DNA of 37,955 bases from the NCBI GenBank assembly GCA_024400505.1, contig JAKSMP010000020.1, forward strand, positions 1 through 37,955, in the 5' to 3' direction. Positions 7,406 through 14,824 of this stretch are shown in pieces. Below the pieces are notes generated by a model. The model was not told the DNA's origin. It was given only the letters and a program-made list of their open reading frames with translations, and made no database searches. The position numbers and the translations under genes were made by a program. Position 1 is the first letter of the stretch. The number at the start of each line of letters is the position of its first letter. The DNA comes from Bacteroidales bacterium. GTDB lineage: Bacteria > Bacteroidota > Bacteroidia > Bacteroidales > P3.

Positions 7406-9523
7406 CATTTTCACATTCACCAATACATCAAAGCCATCAACACCGAAATCGTTTATCTCAAAGGAGTAGGACCCGCTAAGGCCGAAGTACTTGCCAAAGA
7501 GTTTGATATCCATACCTTTGGTGACCTCTTGCATTATTTCCCTTTCAGATTGGTGGATAGGTCAAAGGTGAGCAAGGTGGCCAACTTCGACCCCAACGAG
7601 CCTTACTTGGTTTTTCGGGGCAAAGTCAGTGATATGCACACCGTCACATCGGGCCGTACTACTCGACTAGAAGCCACGTTCAGCGACGATACCGGTTCTT
7701 TGCTCCTTGTGTGGTTTCAGGGCATCAAGTGGATTCGCGAGTCGGTGCGTGCTGGTGTCACCTATCATGTCATGGGCCGACCCAACGAGTTTGGGTATGG
7801 ATACCAGCTGGTGCACCCCGATATTGAGGAGGCTTTCCCTGCCGACGCTCCATCTAGTCATCCATTCCTCCCCGTCTATCACACCTCCGAAAAAGCCAAG
7901 AACAAAGGTTTGGGCACACGAGGCATGGCTCGCCTCACCGACAACCTTTTGCGCACCTTCACCCAAACTCTGCCCGAAACATTACCTCAATATCTCTTGG
8001 CCAAATATCAATTCATGAGTCGCACCCAGGCATTGCGCAATATGCACTACCCACCCTCTATGGAGGTGTGGTGCGAGGCACTCCGAAGAGAGAAATTTGA
8101 GGAACTTTTCTATCATCAGCTCGACTATCAATATAGCCGCACCTCACGCCTCTACCATTCTGTTGGTCGCGTCTTTGGCGTGGTAGGTCAGCTATTCAAC
8201 GATTTCTATAGCCAAAAATTGCCCTTCCCACTTACTGGTGCGCAAAAACGTGTCATCAAAGAAATTAGAGAAAATATGCGCTCGGGCAGGCAGATGAATC
8301 GACTGCTGCAGGGCGATGTGGGCAGCGGCAAAACCTTGGTGGCCCTTATGACCATCTTGCTTGCTTTGGACAACGGCTGCCAAGCCTGTTTGATGGCACC
8401 CACCGAGATTTTGGCCACTCAGCATTTCGCCAACTTCCAAAAAATGCTGGATGGGTTGCCCATCCGTGTTGAGCTGCTTGTGGGGTCGCTCAAAGCATCT
8501 CAAAAACGCAAAATCAAGCAGCAACTGGCTGCCGGAGAAATAGACATTCTCATCGGCACCCATGCCCTGATTGAGCCCAACGTGGTCTTTCGTCAATTGG
8601 GATATGTGGTTATTGACGAGCAGCACCGATTCGGTGTTGAGCAGCGTGCCAAACTGTGGAGCAAAAGCACTATCCCTCCACATGTGCTGGTGATGACCGC
8701 CACACCCATTCCTCGCACTTTGGCCATGACCCTCTATGCCGACCTGGACTGCTCCGTTATCGATGAACTCCCTCCAGGACGTCAACCCATTCAAACCTCT
8801 TTTGGCACAGATGCCCATCGTGCTCTGCTCTTCGACTTCATGCGCAAACAGATTGCCCAGGGGCGGCAAGTGTATGTGGTATATCCCCTCATCAACGAGA
8901 GCGAGAGCCTTGACCTCAAAGACCTCATGGACGGGTACGAGAGCATTTCTCGCAGTTTTCCTATGCCCCAGTATCAGTTGAGCATTGTACATGGACAAAT
9001 GGCACCTGAAGCCAAAGCCTATGAGATGGACCGTTTCAAGCGTGGCGAGACGCAAATCATGGTCTCAACCACCGTCATCGAGGTTGGTGTGGATGTGCCC
9101 AATGCCACAGTCATGGTCATCGAGAATGCCGAACGTTTTGGCCTCAGCCAGCTCCATCAGCTCCGAGGCAGGGTTGGGCGTGGTGGTGGTCAGTCCTATT
9201 GCATCCTTATGACCAAGGACGATCTCTCCAAAACCAGCAAACAGCGTATCCAAACCATGTGCAGCACCACCGACGGATTTGCCATTGCCGAAGCCGATCT
9301 CAAACTCCGCGGCCCTGGAGATCTCCAAGGCCTTCAACAGAGTGGCATGTTGGAGATGAAAGTGGCCGATATCGTGGCAGACGAACCGCTTGTGTGCGCT
9401 GCTCGCGACGAGGTCAAGCAAATCCTAGAGCTCGACCCCGACCTTTCCCTTCCAGATCATCGTCCCTTGCTGCAATATATTCAGTGCCACAACGCCCATC
9501 CCCAGTGGGATAATATTAGTTAA
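7406..9523 (+). CDS. recG: ATP-dependent DNA helicase RecG, start codon unresolved
   Basis: RecG remodels stalled replication forks and Holliday junctions. All helicase motifs are intact: Walker A GDVGSGKT, DEQH box VIDEQHRFGVEQR, TATPIPRTLAMT, and VIEVGVDVPNA followed by HQLRGRVGRG. The wedge-domain N-terminus, EIVYLKGVGPAKAEVLAKEF, begins near 7445, upstream of the first conventional candidate start (a TTG at 7529 that falls inside HTFGDLLHYFPF). Between the coaD TAG (7403-7405) and that point there is no in-frame ATG, GTG or TTG. Non-standard ATC (7427 or 7436) or ATT (7415) could serve, or the TAG could be read through or be an error. The coordinates give the whole open stretch after the TAG (705 codons); RecG is usually close to 700 aa. 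Confidence 0.93.
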   Translation, partial: HFHIHQYIKAINTEIVYLKGVGPAKAEVLAKEFDIHTFGDLLHYFPFRLVDRSKVSKVANFDPNEPYLVFRGKVSDMHTVTSGRTTRLEATFSDDTGSLLLVWFQGIKWIRESVRAGVTYHVMGRPNEFGYGYQLVHPDIEEAFPADAPSSHPFLPVYHTSEKAKNKGLGTRGMARLTDNLLRTFTQTLPETLPQYLLAKYQFMSRTQALRNMHYPPSMEVWCEALRREKFEELFYHQLDYQYSRTSRLYHSVGRVFGVVGQLFNDFYSQKLPFPLTGAQKRVIKEIRENMRSGRQMNRLLQGDVGSGKTLVALMTILLALDNGCQACLMAPTEILATQHFANFQKMLDGLPIRVELLVGSLKASQKRKIKQQLAAGEIDILIGTHALIEPNVVFRQLGYVVIDEQHRFGVEQRAKLWSKSTIPPHVLVMTATPIPRTLAMTLYADLDCSVIDELPPGRQPIQTSFGTDAHRALLFDFMRKQIAQGRQVYVVYPLINESESLDLKDLMDGYESISRSFPMPQYQLSIVHGQMAPEAKAYEMDRFKRGETQIMVSTTVIEVGVDVPNATVMVIENAERFGLSQLHQLRGRVGRGGGQSYCILMTKDDLSKTSKQRIQTMCSTTDGFAIAEADLKLRGPGDLQGLQQSGMLEMKVADIVADEPLVCAARDEVKQILELDPDLSLPDHRPLLQYIQCHNAHPQWDNIS

Positions 9524-9539
9524 TCTATTACTTCAACCA

Positions 9540-9920
9540 ATGATACTCAAAGCGCAATCTTCTGCCTCTCTTTCATCGGGCGAAATCAAACTCTACGCAT
9601 TCTCTGAGCAAGATGTGCTCCTCGGCTGCGTGGAGTTGTACAACTACGACCCCATCAACCTCCGTGCCGCTGTGGGTATAGTGGTTGTGCCCCAACACAG
9701 GGGCTGCGGCCACGGGCTGGCCATGCTCAAAGAACTCACGCAGTTCTGCCTACAGAACACATCGCTCCATCAAATCTTTGCCGATATTGCGGCCACCAAT
9801 CAAGCTAGTGTTCGCCTCTTCCAAAAAGCCGGATACCAGTGCTGTGGCACTTTTCGCGATTGGGTGTCAAAAGGCGATAACTTTGTCGATTCCTATCGAT
9901 ATCAATTATTGTTGAAATAA
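9540..9920 (+). CDS. GNAT-family N-acetyltransferase, N-terminally short
   Basis: An acetyl-CoA dependent acetyltransferase of the GNAT fold. The acetyl-CoA pyrophosphate loop (motif A) is VVVPQHRGCGHGLAML, and motif B is NQASVRLFQKAGYQCCGTF, both resembling RimL/SpeG-like enzymes. Only 126 aa are present against about 165-175 for close-type proteins: the N-terminal strand-helix segment that usually contributes to substrate binding is missing, and the space after the recG stop (16 nt) leaves no room for it. It could be a minimal enzyme or a decayed one. The substrate cannot be inferred. It is part of the forward run between recG and mltG. Confidence 0.8.
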   Translation: MILKAQSSASLSSGEIKLYAFSEQDVLLGCVELYNYDPINLRAAVGIVVVPQHRGCGHGLAMLKELTQFCLQNTSLHQIFADIAATNQASVRLFQKAGYQCCGTFRDWVSKGDNFVDSYRYQLLLK

Positions 9921-9936
9921 CTTGTTTAATATATTT

Positions 9937-10959
9937 ATGAAAAAAAAGTACATTATCATAGCCGCAGCAGCCTTATTATTGTTCCTTGTTGGCGTGGCTG
10001 GTCTGCTTGTTATGCGCCATCAGCAAACTGTCAATAGTCAGCCAGTGCGAGTCAATGTTCCCACCAACTCATCATTCAGTCAGCTGCTGGACAGTCTACA
10101 ATCCCAAGGGTGCATCACTCCTTCGACCAAGGCGTCCTTCTCCACCATGTCTCGGTTGCGTGGCCTCACCTCTCACGTTAAACCGGGCAGCTACAAGATT
10201 CAGCCCGGCATGCCCCTTTTCCGGGTGGTGCAAAAATTCTATTCGGGTAGCCAGGATCCTGTACGAGTCACCATTAACAAACATCGCACCCTCCAGCAGT
10301 TTTGCCAGTTCATTGGGTCCAAGCTTGAGATGGATGCTGATACGCTCTTGGCCTACCTCCTTGATACCGCCACGCTGCAGCAATACCAGTCCACACCTGC
10401 CACCATCATCTGCCTCTTTCCTCAAAATACCTACGAGTTTTATTGGAACATCGACCCTACAACCTTTGTCAGCCGTATGCAGCGTGAGTCGGATCGTTTC
10501 TGGACCGATCGTCAGACACAACTCGCTGCCCTCGGCCTCACTCGTCAGCAAGTGCTCACCATTGCCTCCATCGTAGAGGAAGAGACCAACTGTCACGACG
10601 AAAAACCAGATATCGCCTCTGTATATCTCAACCGCTATCGAGTGGGCATGCCACTGCAAGCCGACCCCACAGTCAAATTTGCCCTTGGCGACTTTTCTAT
10701 TCGCCGAGTGTGGGGCAGCATGCTCCAAACCGACAACCCCTACAACACCTATCGTTATGCCGGTTTGCCTCCGGGACCCATCTGCATTCCATCTGCTAAG
10801 TCCATCGATGCAGTGCTCAAAAACAAGAAAACTGACTATTTTTTCTTCTGTGCGAAGGAAGATTTTAGTGGTCGTCACAATTTTTCTTCCTCAATTTCTC
10901 AACATTTATCCAATGCTAATAAGTTTCATAAAGCATTGAACGAAAGAAAAATAAAGTAG
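9937..10959 (+). CDS. mltG: Endolytic murein transglycosylase MltG
   Basis: An inner-membrane lytic transglycosylase (YceG-like) that cleaves nascent glycan strands and sets their length. The start is the ATG giving MKKKYIIIAAAALLLFL; an in-frame TTG five codons earlier is less likely. One transmembrane helix (about residues 4-26) is followed by a LysM-like region and the YceG catalytic domain. The signature is IASIVEEETNCHDE (the catalytic Glu is in EEE, about residue 213), YLNRYRVGMPLQADPTVKFA, YNTYRYAGLPPGPICIPS and GRHNFS near the C-terminus. The 340-aa length is normal. It is the last gene of the forward run before the SRP RNA. Confidence 0.95.
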   Translation: MKKKYIIIAAAALLLFLVGVAGLLVMRHQQTVNSQPVRVNVPTNSSFSQLLDSLQSQGCITPSTKASFSTMSRLRGLTSHVKPGSYKIQPGMPLFRVVQKFYSGSQDPVRVTINKHRTLQQFCQFIGSKLEMDADTLLAYLLDTATLQQYQSTPATIICLFPQNTYEFYWNIDPTTFVSRMQRESDRFWTDRQTQLAALGLTRQQVLTIASIVEEETNCHDEKPDIASVYLNRYRVGMPLQADPTVKFALGDFSIRRVWGSMLQTDNPYNTYRYAGLPPGPICIPSAKSIDAVLKNKKTDYFFFCAKEDFSGRHNFSSSISQHLSNANKFHKALNERKIK

Positions 10960-11009
10960 AGCATCTGCATCATTTTCCGCTGCACCCCAAAAAAAATGCA
11001 AAAAAAAAG

Positions 11010-11039
11010 TTTGTAATTTCAAAAAAAGTCGTACTTTTG
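11010..11039 (+). promoter_or_regulatory. Promoter of the SRP RNA gene
   Basis: TTTG, an 18-bp spacer, then TACTTTTG: an exact match to the Bacteroidota TTTG / TAnnTTTG consensus. The predicted start six bases downstream is the first G of the RNA's closing helix. Confidence 0.85.
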
Positions 11040-11044
11040 CAATT

Positions 11045-11147
11045 GGGTAAGTCTTATACGACCAGCTCCCATTGAATCCCCCAGGGTAGGAATACAGCAA
11101 GGGTGTTTGGTTGTAGCGGTGCGATATAAACAGCTTACCCTTTTTTT
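11045..11147 (+). ncRNA. ffs: Signal recognition particle RNA (bacterial small type)
   Basis: The RNA scaffold of the signal recognition particle, which binds Ffh and targets membrane proteins. The apical part has the conserved Ffh-binding arrangement: CCAGG, then GUA-GGAA-UAC (a GGAA tetraloop closed by three pairs), then AGCA-AGGG, equivalent to the GGAA hairpin and AGCAG loop of E. coli 4.5S RNA. The ends pair exactly (GGGTAAG with CTTACCC) and the next helix pairs TTATACGACCAGCT with AGCGGTGCGATATAA. The closing helix runs straight into seven T residues, so it also serves as terminator. The length of about 100 nt is normal for an Alu-less SRP RNA. Confidence 0.93.
11134..11147 (+). terminator. 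Intrinsic terminator of SRP RNA
   Basis: The 3' arm CTTACCC of the RNA's closing helix is followed by seven consecutive T residues. The next start codon is only nine bases further. Confidence 0.75.
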
Positions 11148-11155
11148 GTGTACCT

Positions 11156-11926
11156 ATGTCAACGACAATTATACTATCCTACCTATTCATTATTGTAGGT
11201 GTTATTTTATGGGCCTTGCTGATTCCTTCTCAGCGCAAAGTATCCCCAAAATTCCTTGAAAACATCACGGTTTTTGGTGGAGCTTTCCTTTTTGCCTCCT
11301 GTTTTATCAATCTAGTGCCCCACATCTTCGTGGGCCAAGATCCCTATCGTTTCGTTACCCCCCATGCCCATTTCAAGGTCTCTGCAGCCGTCATGGTGGG
11401 TTTTCTTATCCAGCTTTTACTTGAACAACTCACTCAAGGGGCTGAGCATGGCCATAACCATGCCACCCATACCCATCACACTCATCCCATCTTCGGACTC
11501 ATCGTTGGCCTTAGTTTGCATGCTTTCCTAGAGGGTATGCCCATGGTCGATCTGGATGGCGACATCCATCAAGGACTGCTCTATGGCATCGTTTTGCACA
11601 ACATACCTATTGCTCTCGTGTTGGTGGGACTCTTTATGGCCAATGGCTATCGTTTCTGGCGTTCCTTGGCATTGCTTTCCATTTTCGCTGTGATGACCCC
11701 TCTTGGATCTCTTTGCAATATCTGCCTACTACCTCACGACGAGGCATTGCAAAGCATCATTATGGCCATTGTGGTGGGCATCTTGCTCCATGTGTCGGTT
11801 AGCATCCTCTTTAACCACGATCACCACTCGTTCTCATGGCTTAAGCTTATGCTTATCATCGTGGCCTTTGTGGTAGCCTATTTCACCCCTGGTTGCCCCG
11901 AAATATATCCCACTTTTGCCCATTAA
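11156..11926 (+). CDS. ZIP-family divalent metal transporter
   Basis: A membrane carrier of Zn2+ and related ions. About eight hydrophobic helices are visible. The family signature is in helices IV and V: GLSLHAFLEGMPM (H...EG) and GIVLHNIPIALVLVG (the HNIP site, with IA where many family members have E). A His-rich loop between helices III and IV (HGHNHATHTHHTH) and a second cluster (NHDHHS) are typical metal-sensing segments. Length 256 aa is normal. It starts nine bases after the T-run of the SRP RNA with no separate promoter visible, so expression probably depends on read-through. prfB follows after 46 nt. Confidence 0.85.
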   Translation: MSTTIILSYLFIIVGVILWALLIPSQRKVSPKFLENITVFGGAFLFASCFINLVPHIFVGQDPYRFVTPHAHFKVSAAVMVGFLIQLLLEQLTQGAEHGHNHATHTHHTHPIFGLIVGLSLHAFLEGMPMVDLDGDIHQGLLYGIVLHNIPIALVLVGLFMANGYRFWRSLALLSIFAVMTPLGSLCNICLLPHDEALQSIIMAIVVGILLHVSVSILFNHDHHSFSWLKLMLIIVAFVVAYFTPGCPEIYPTFAH

Positions 11927-11972
11927 CATCACTCCATACAATTGCTAATTCCTCATTACTAATTATTAATTC

Positions 11973-13082
11973 ATGACCACTACCGAAACCATCAAAGACC
12001 TTGTCGAACGCAAAGATGCACTGCGCCGATACCTCAATATTGATTCACTCCTAACTCAGATTGCTGAAGAGGAAAAACAAACCGAGGCTCCCGATTTCTG
12101 GAATGACCCCAAAGAAGCGCAGAAAATCATGAAAACCATCCAGGGCAAGAAATCTTGGGTGGTGGCTTTTAACGAAGTTGATGCCAGCTGTGGCGATTTG
12201 CAGGTATTGGGTGAATTCTTTGAGAGTGGTGATGCTACCGAGGAAGAGGTTATCGACCAAATAGGCATTACCCAGTCTTTGGTAGAAGCACTTGAACTCA
12301 AAAATATGCTCCAAGGCGAGAGCGACCATTTCGATGCTGTACTCTCCATTAATGCTGGAGCCGGTGGAGTCGAAGCCCAAGACTGGGCCGAGATGCTCAT
12401 GCGTATGTATATCCGCTATGCTGAGACTCACAACTATAAAGTGGCCATCTCCAATAGTCTAGATGGCGAAGGTGCCGGAATAAAGAGTGTCACCATGCAA
12501 ATTGAGGGCGACTATGCCTTTGGATACCTCAAGAGCGAGACAGGTGTTCATCGCCTTGTTCGTGTCAGTCCCTTCAACGCTCAGGGCAAGCGCATGACCT
12601 CTTTTGCTTCAGTCAGCGTTACGCCCCTAGTTGACGACACCATCGAAGTGGTGGTTGATATGTCGCGCCTCAGTTGGGATACATTCCGCAGTGGTGGTGC
12701 TGGCGGCCAAAACGTCAACAAAGTCGAGTCTGGTGTCCGTCTTCGTTATATGTACAAAGACCCCTATACTGGAGTTGAAGAAGAAATCCTCATTGAAAAT
12801 ACAGAAACGCGCGACCAACCCAAGAACAAAGAAAATGCAATGCGACTGCTTCGTTCGCAGCTCTACGAAAAAGAACTCCAACATCGCATGGAAGAACAGG
12901 CAAAGATCAAGGCAGGGCAGAAAAAAATTGAGTGGGGATCGCAGATTCGCAGCTATGTGATGGACGACCGCCGAGTGAAAGACCATCGTACAAACTATCA
13001 GACCGGTGATGTTATCGGCGTGCTTGATGGTAAGATTGATTCTTTCATCAAATCCTACCTCATGCAGTTCGGCGCCGAATAG
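11973..13082 (+). CDS. prfB: Peptide chain release factor 2, no programmed frameshift
   Basis: RF2 ends translation at UGA and UAA. Diagnostic motifs are the RF2-type SPF anticodon tripeptide (HRLVRVSPFNAQ, about residue 200) and the peptidyl-hydrolysis loop GGAGGQNVNKVESG (GGQ, about residue 247). The full 369-aa protein is read in one frame from MTTTETIKDLVERKDALRRY. At the place where many prfB genes have CUU UGA C and a +1 shift, this gene reads CTC AAT ATT GAT, so the autoregulatory frameshift site is absent. A short A+T-rich degenerate tract lies just upstream. Confidence 0.97.
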   Translation: MTTTETIKDLVERKDALRRYLNIDSLLTQIAEEEKQTEAPDFWNDPKEAQKIMKTIQGKKSWVVAFNEVDASCGDLQVLGEFFESGDATEEEVIDQIGITQSLVEALELKNMLQGESDHFDAVLSINAGAGGVEAQDWAEMLMRMYIRYAETHNYKVAISNSLDGEGAGIKSVTMQIEGDYAFGYLKSETGVHRLVRVSPFNAQGKRMTSFASVSVTPLVDDTIEVVVDMSRLSWDTFRSGGAGGQNVNKVESGVRLRYMYKDPYTGVEEEILIENTETRDQPKNKENAMRLLRSQLYEKELQHRMEEQAKIKAGQKKIEWGSQIRSYVMDDRRVKDHRTNYQTGDVIGVLDGKIDSFIKSYLMQFGAE

Positions 13083-13220
13083 GCGATTGCTAAATACTAT
13101 ATTGTAGGTTTGCTTCCGAATTCTCTTTCCCATCTCTCACACGAGCTTATTCAATTGATTAGGTCGGTGAGGTAAAATGGGGAATTGTTTCCGAAATTAT
13201 GTGGATTTGAAAAAAAATTG

Positions 13221-13228
13221 TATCTTTG
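13221..13228 (+). promoter_or_regulatory. Bacteroidota -7 promoter box (TATCTTTG)
   Basis: An exact TAnnTTTG box; predicted start near 13234, about 60 nt before the membrane protein gene. The leader contains a small GGGC/GCCC hairpin (13244-13260). The prfB-to-box interval (13083-13220) holds only an imperfect inverted repeat around 13117-13186. Confidence 0.65.
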
Positions 13229-13294
13229 CAATCGAATATTTATGGGCAGTGTGAGAGCCCTGATATGTGTTGTTAATTGTATCTCAAACTTATA

Positions 13295-13978
13295 ATGGTT
13301 ATGGCAAATTCAGAGAAAAGTAAGGAACAAAAAATGTATTTGCGTATCCGCAATTTGTGCGGTTTCTTGGGCATGGTGCTGCCATGGATTGCCCTGCTGT
13401 CGGCTGGGCTGACCCCTCATGAGAGTGCAGAGTGGTGGTGGAGTATTTCGGCCACGTATTATCAAACACCCGCATTGGTGGGTATTTTGGTGCCTGCTTG
13501 CTTGGTGCTGCTAACGTATATCAGCTATAGTAAACTGGATAATATCATAACCTCTTTGAGCGGTATCTTTGGATTGGGCATTGTGCTGTTCCCTTGCAAG
13601 GTGAGCTGGATTGCCGATGGAACACCTGTGGGTTTTTTCCAAGTGCCGATTGAGGTGTCTAACATAGTGCACGGTGTTTGTGCGATGATTTTCTTTATGC
13701 TGTTGGCATATAACTGTATTTTTCTGTTTACGAAAACGAATGCAGCCAATAATCCCACAAAGCGGAAGAAATTGCGTAACAAAATCTATCGTGTGTGCGG
13801 ATATGGTATGTTGGCTTTTGAACTAGTGTTTGTAGTAGTCAAGTTTGTGGGCGGCCCCGGTTTCTGCACTATGATTGTTGAAATTATTCTGCTGAGTTTG
13901 TTTGGTATCTCTTGGCTGGTGAAAGGCGAGGCGTTCCCCTTCCTGAACGATGTAGAAGAGGATTCGTTGCAGAACTAG
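13295..13978 (+). CDS. Six-helix integral membrane protein, DUF998-like
   Basis: I do not recognise a characterised family. The product (227 aa from MVMANSEKSKEQ; an ATG two codons later and a TTG upstream at 13277 are alternatives) has about six hydrophobic helices. A conserved-looking loop after the first helix (SAEWWWSISATYYQTPALVG) and a second helix pair with the pattern DNIITSLSGIFGLGIVLFPC resemble DUF998-type and related Bacteroidota membrane proteins. Charged residues are concentrated in the loops KTNAANNPTKRKKLRNK and at the C-terminus. It has its own promoter and converges on the universal stress gene to its right. Confidence 0.7.
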   Translation: MVMANSEKSKEQKMYLRIRNLCGFLGMVLPWIALLSAGLTPHESAEWWWSISATYYQTPALVGILVPACLVLLTYISYSKLDNIITSLSGIFGLGIVLFPCKVSWIADGTPVGFFQVPIEVSNIVHGVCAMIFFMLLAYNCIFLFTKTNAANNPTKRKKLRNKIYRVCGYGMLAFELVFVVVKFVGGPGFCTMIVEIILLSLFGISWLVKGEAFPFLNDVEEDSLQN

Positions 13979-13993
13979 AACTAGGCATCTAAA

Positions 13994-14824
13994 TTAGTCG
14001 CAAAGAACGTAAATGTCGTTGCGAGGATTGATATAGAGCACTGGCAGCTGATGTTTATTGGCCACAGTGCGCTGTTCGGCCACTCCTGCAAACCACTCGA
14101 TAATGTCAAGGTCACGGGTGTCGGTAGTGACGGATATCAAGAGGTCAAAGCCTTGAAGGGTTGCCGTGTGGCACACTTGAACCTCTGGGAAAAGGGCACG
14201 ACCTGAGACAACCACAGATCGATAAGTGATGCCAAGCCCTTTGAAGAATTTATTCATGAAGAGAATATTGTTGTTCCATTTTTGCTGCAGGCCGGAATCG
14301 GTGTAGCTGTGATGGAGCATTTGTAGCTGGCTTTTGTTGAATCTGGCAAAATAGCTGGCCCAGATAAGTTTGTCTTTGCTTTCTTTGCGAAAATCAACAC
14401 TGTAGGCCACCTGACGATAAGGTGTGGCCTGCTGTAAGGATCGCTGAACGGTGAGGTAGGCTATCTTGCACTGGTTGAAAAGTTTGAGTACTTGTGCAGG
14501 ATGAGTGGGCGAATGTCGCTTCGCATTAGGGTTGACACCAGCCACAGCCACGACTCCGTTCAGTAAAGTTGGGAGGGCGTTGATGATTTCTTTTGTGTGG
14601 CCTTTGAGTGCGGCATGGGCAGGTCGGGCCGAAGCATGAGTTTGCTCGATCTGAAGGATCTGCGGCGTGACATGTTCAATAGTGGTTGGCGTGAGGTGGT
14701 CATCTTGGACATAGAGCAAGATGAGCCCTTTGTTGAGCATTTGAGAGAGATAGAGGGCATGACTGACTACCTCATGGGTCATGGAAAGGTCGGCAAGATA
14801 GGCTATGACAAATTGGTCTTTCAT
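13994..14824 (-). CDS. Universal stress protein, tandem UspA domains
   Basis: A cytoplasmic protein (276 aa) with the layout of two Usp domains: the N-terminal one opens MKDQFVIAYLADLS and ends near residue 135 (CKIAYLTVQRS); the second opens RQVAYSVDFRKESKDKL and ends LPVLYINPRND. The ATP-binding G-2x-G-9x-G(S/T) motif is not conserved in either half, so it is probably of the non-nucleotide-binding type. It overlaps the upstream T9SS cargo gene by ATGA and seems to be the last gene of that operon, an unusual partner for a secreted protein. Confidence 0.8.
   Translation of the reverse strand: MKDQFVIAYLADLSMTHEVVSHALYLSQMLNKGLILLYVQDDHLTPTTIEHVTPQILQIEQTHASARPAHAALKGHTKEIINALPTLLNGVVAVAGVNPNAKRHSPTHPAQVLKLFNQCKIAYLTVQRSLQQATPYRQVAYSVDFRKESKDKLIWASYFARFNKSQLQMLHHSYTDSGLQQKWNNNILFMNKFFKGLGITYRSVVVSGRALFPEVQVCHTATLQGFDLLISVTTDTRDLDIIEWFAGVAEQRTVANKHQLPVLYINPRNDIYVLCD

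Noticed and set aside
13117-13186. Intrinsic terminator after prfB
   Set aside because: The inverted repeat is imperfect, with several mismatches and no T-run, so I do not call it a terminator.
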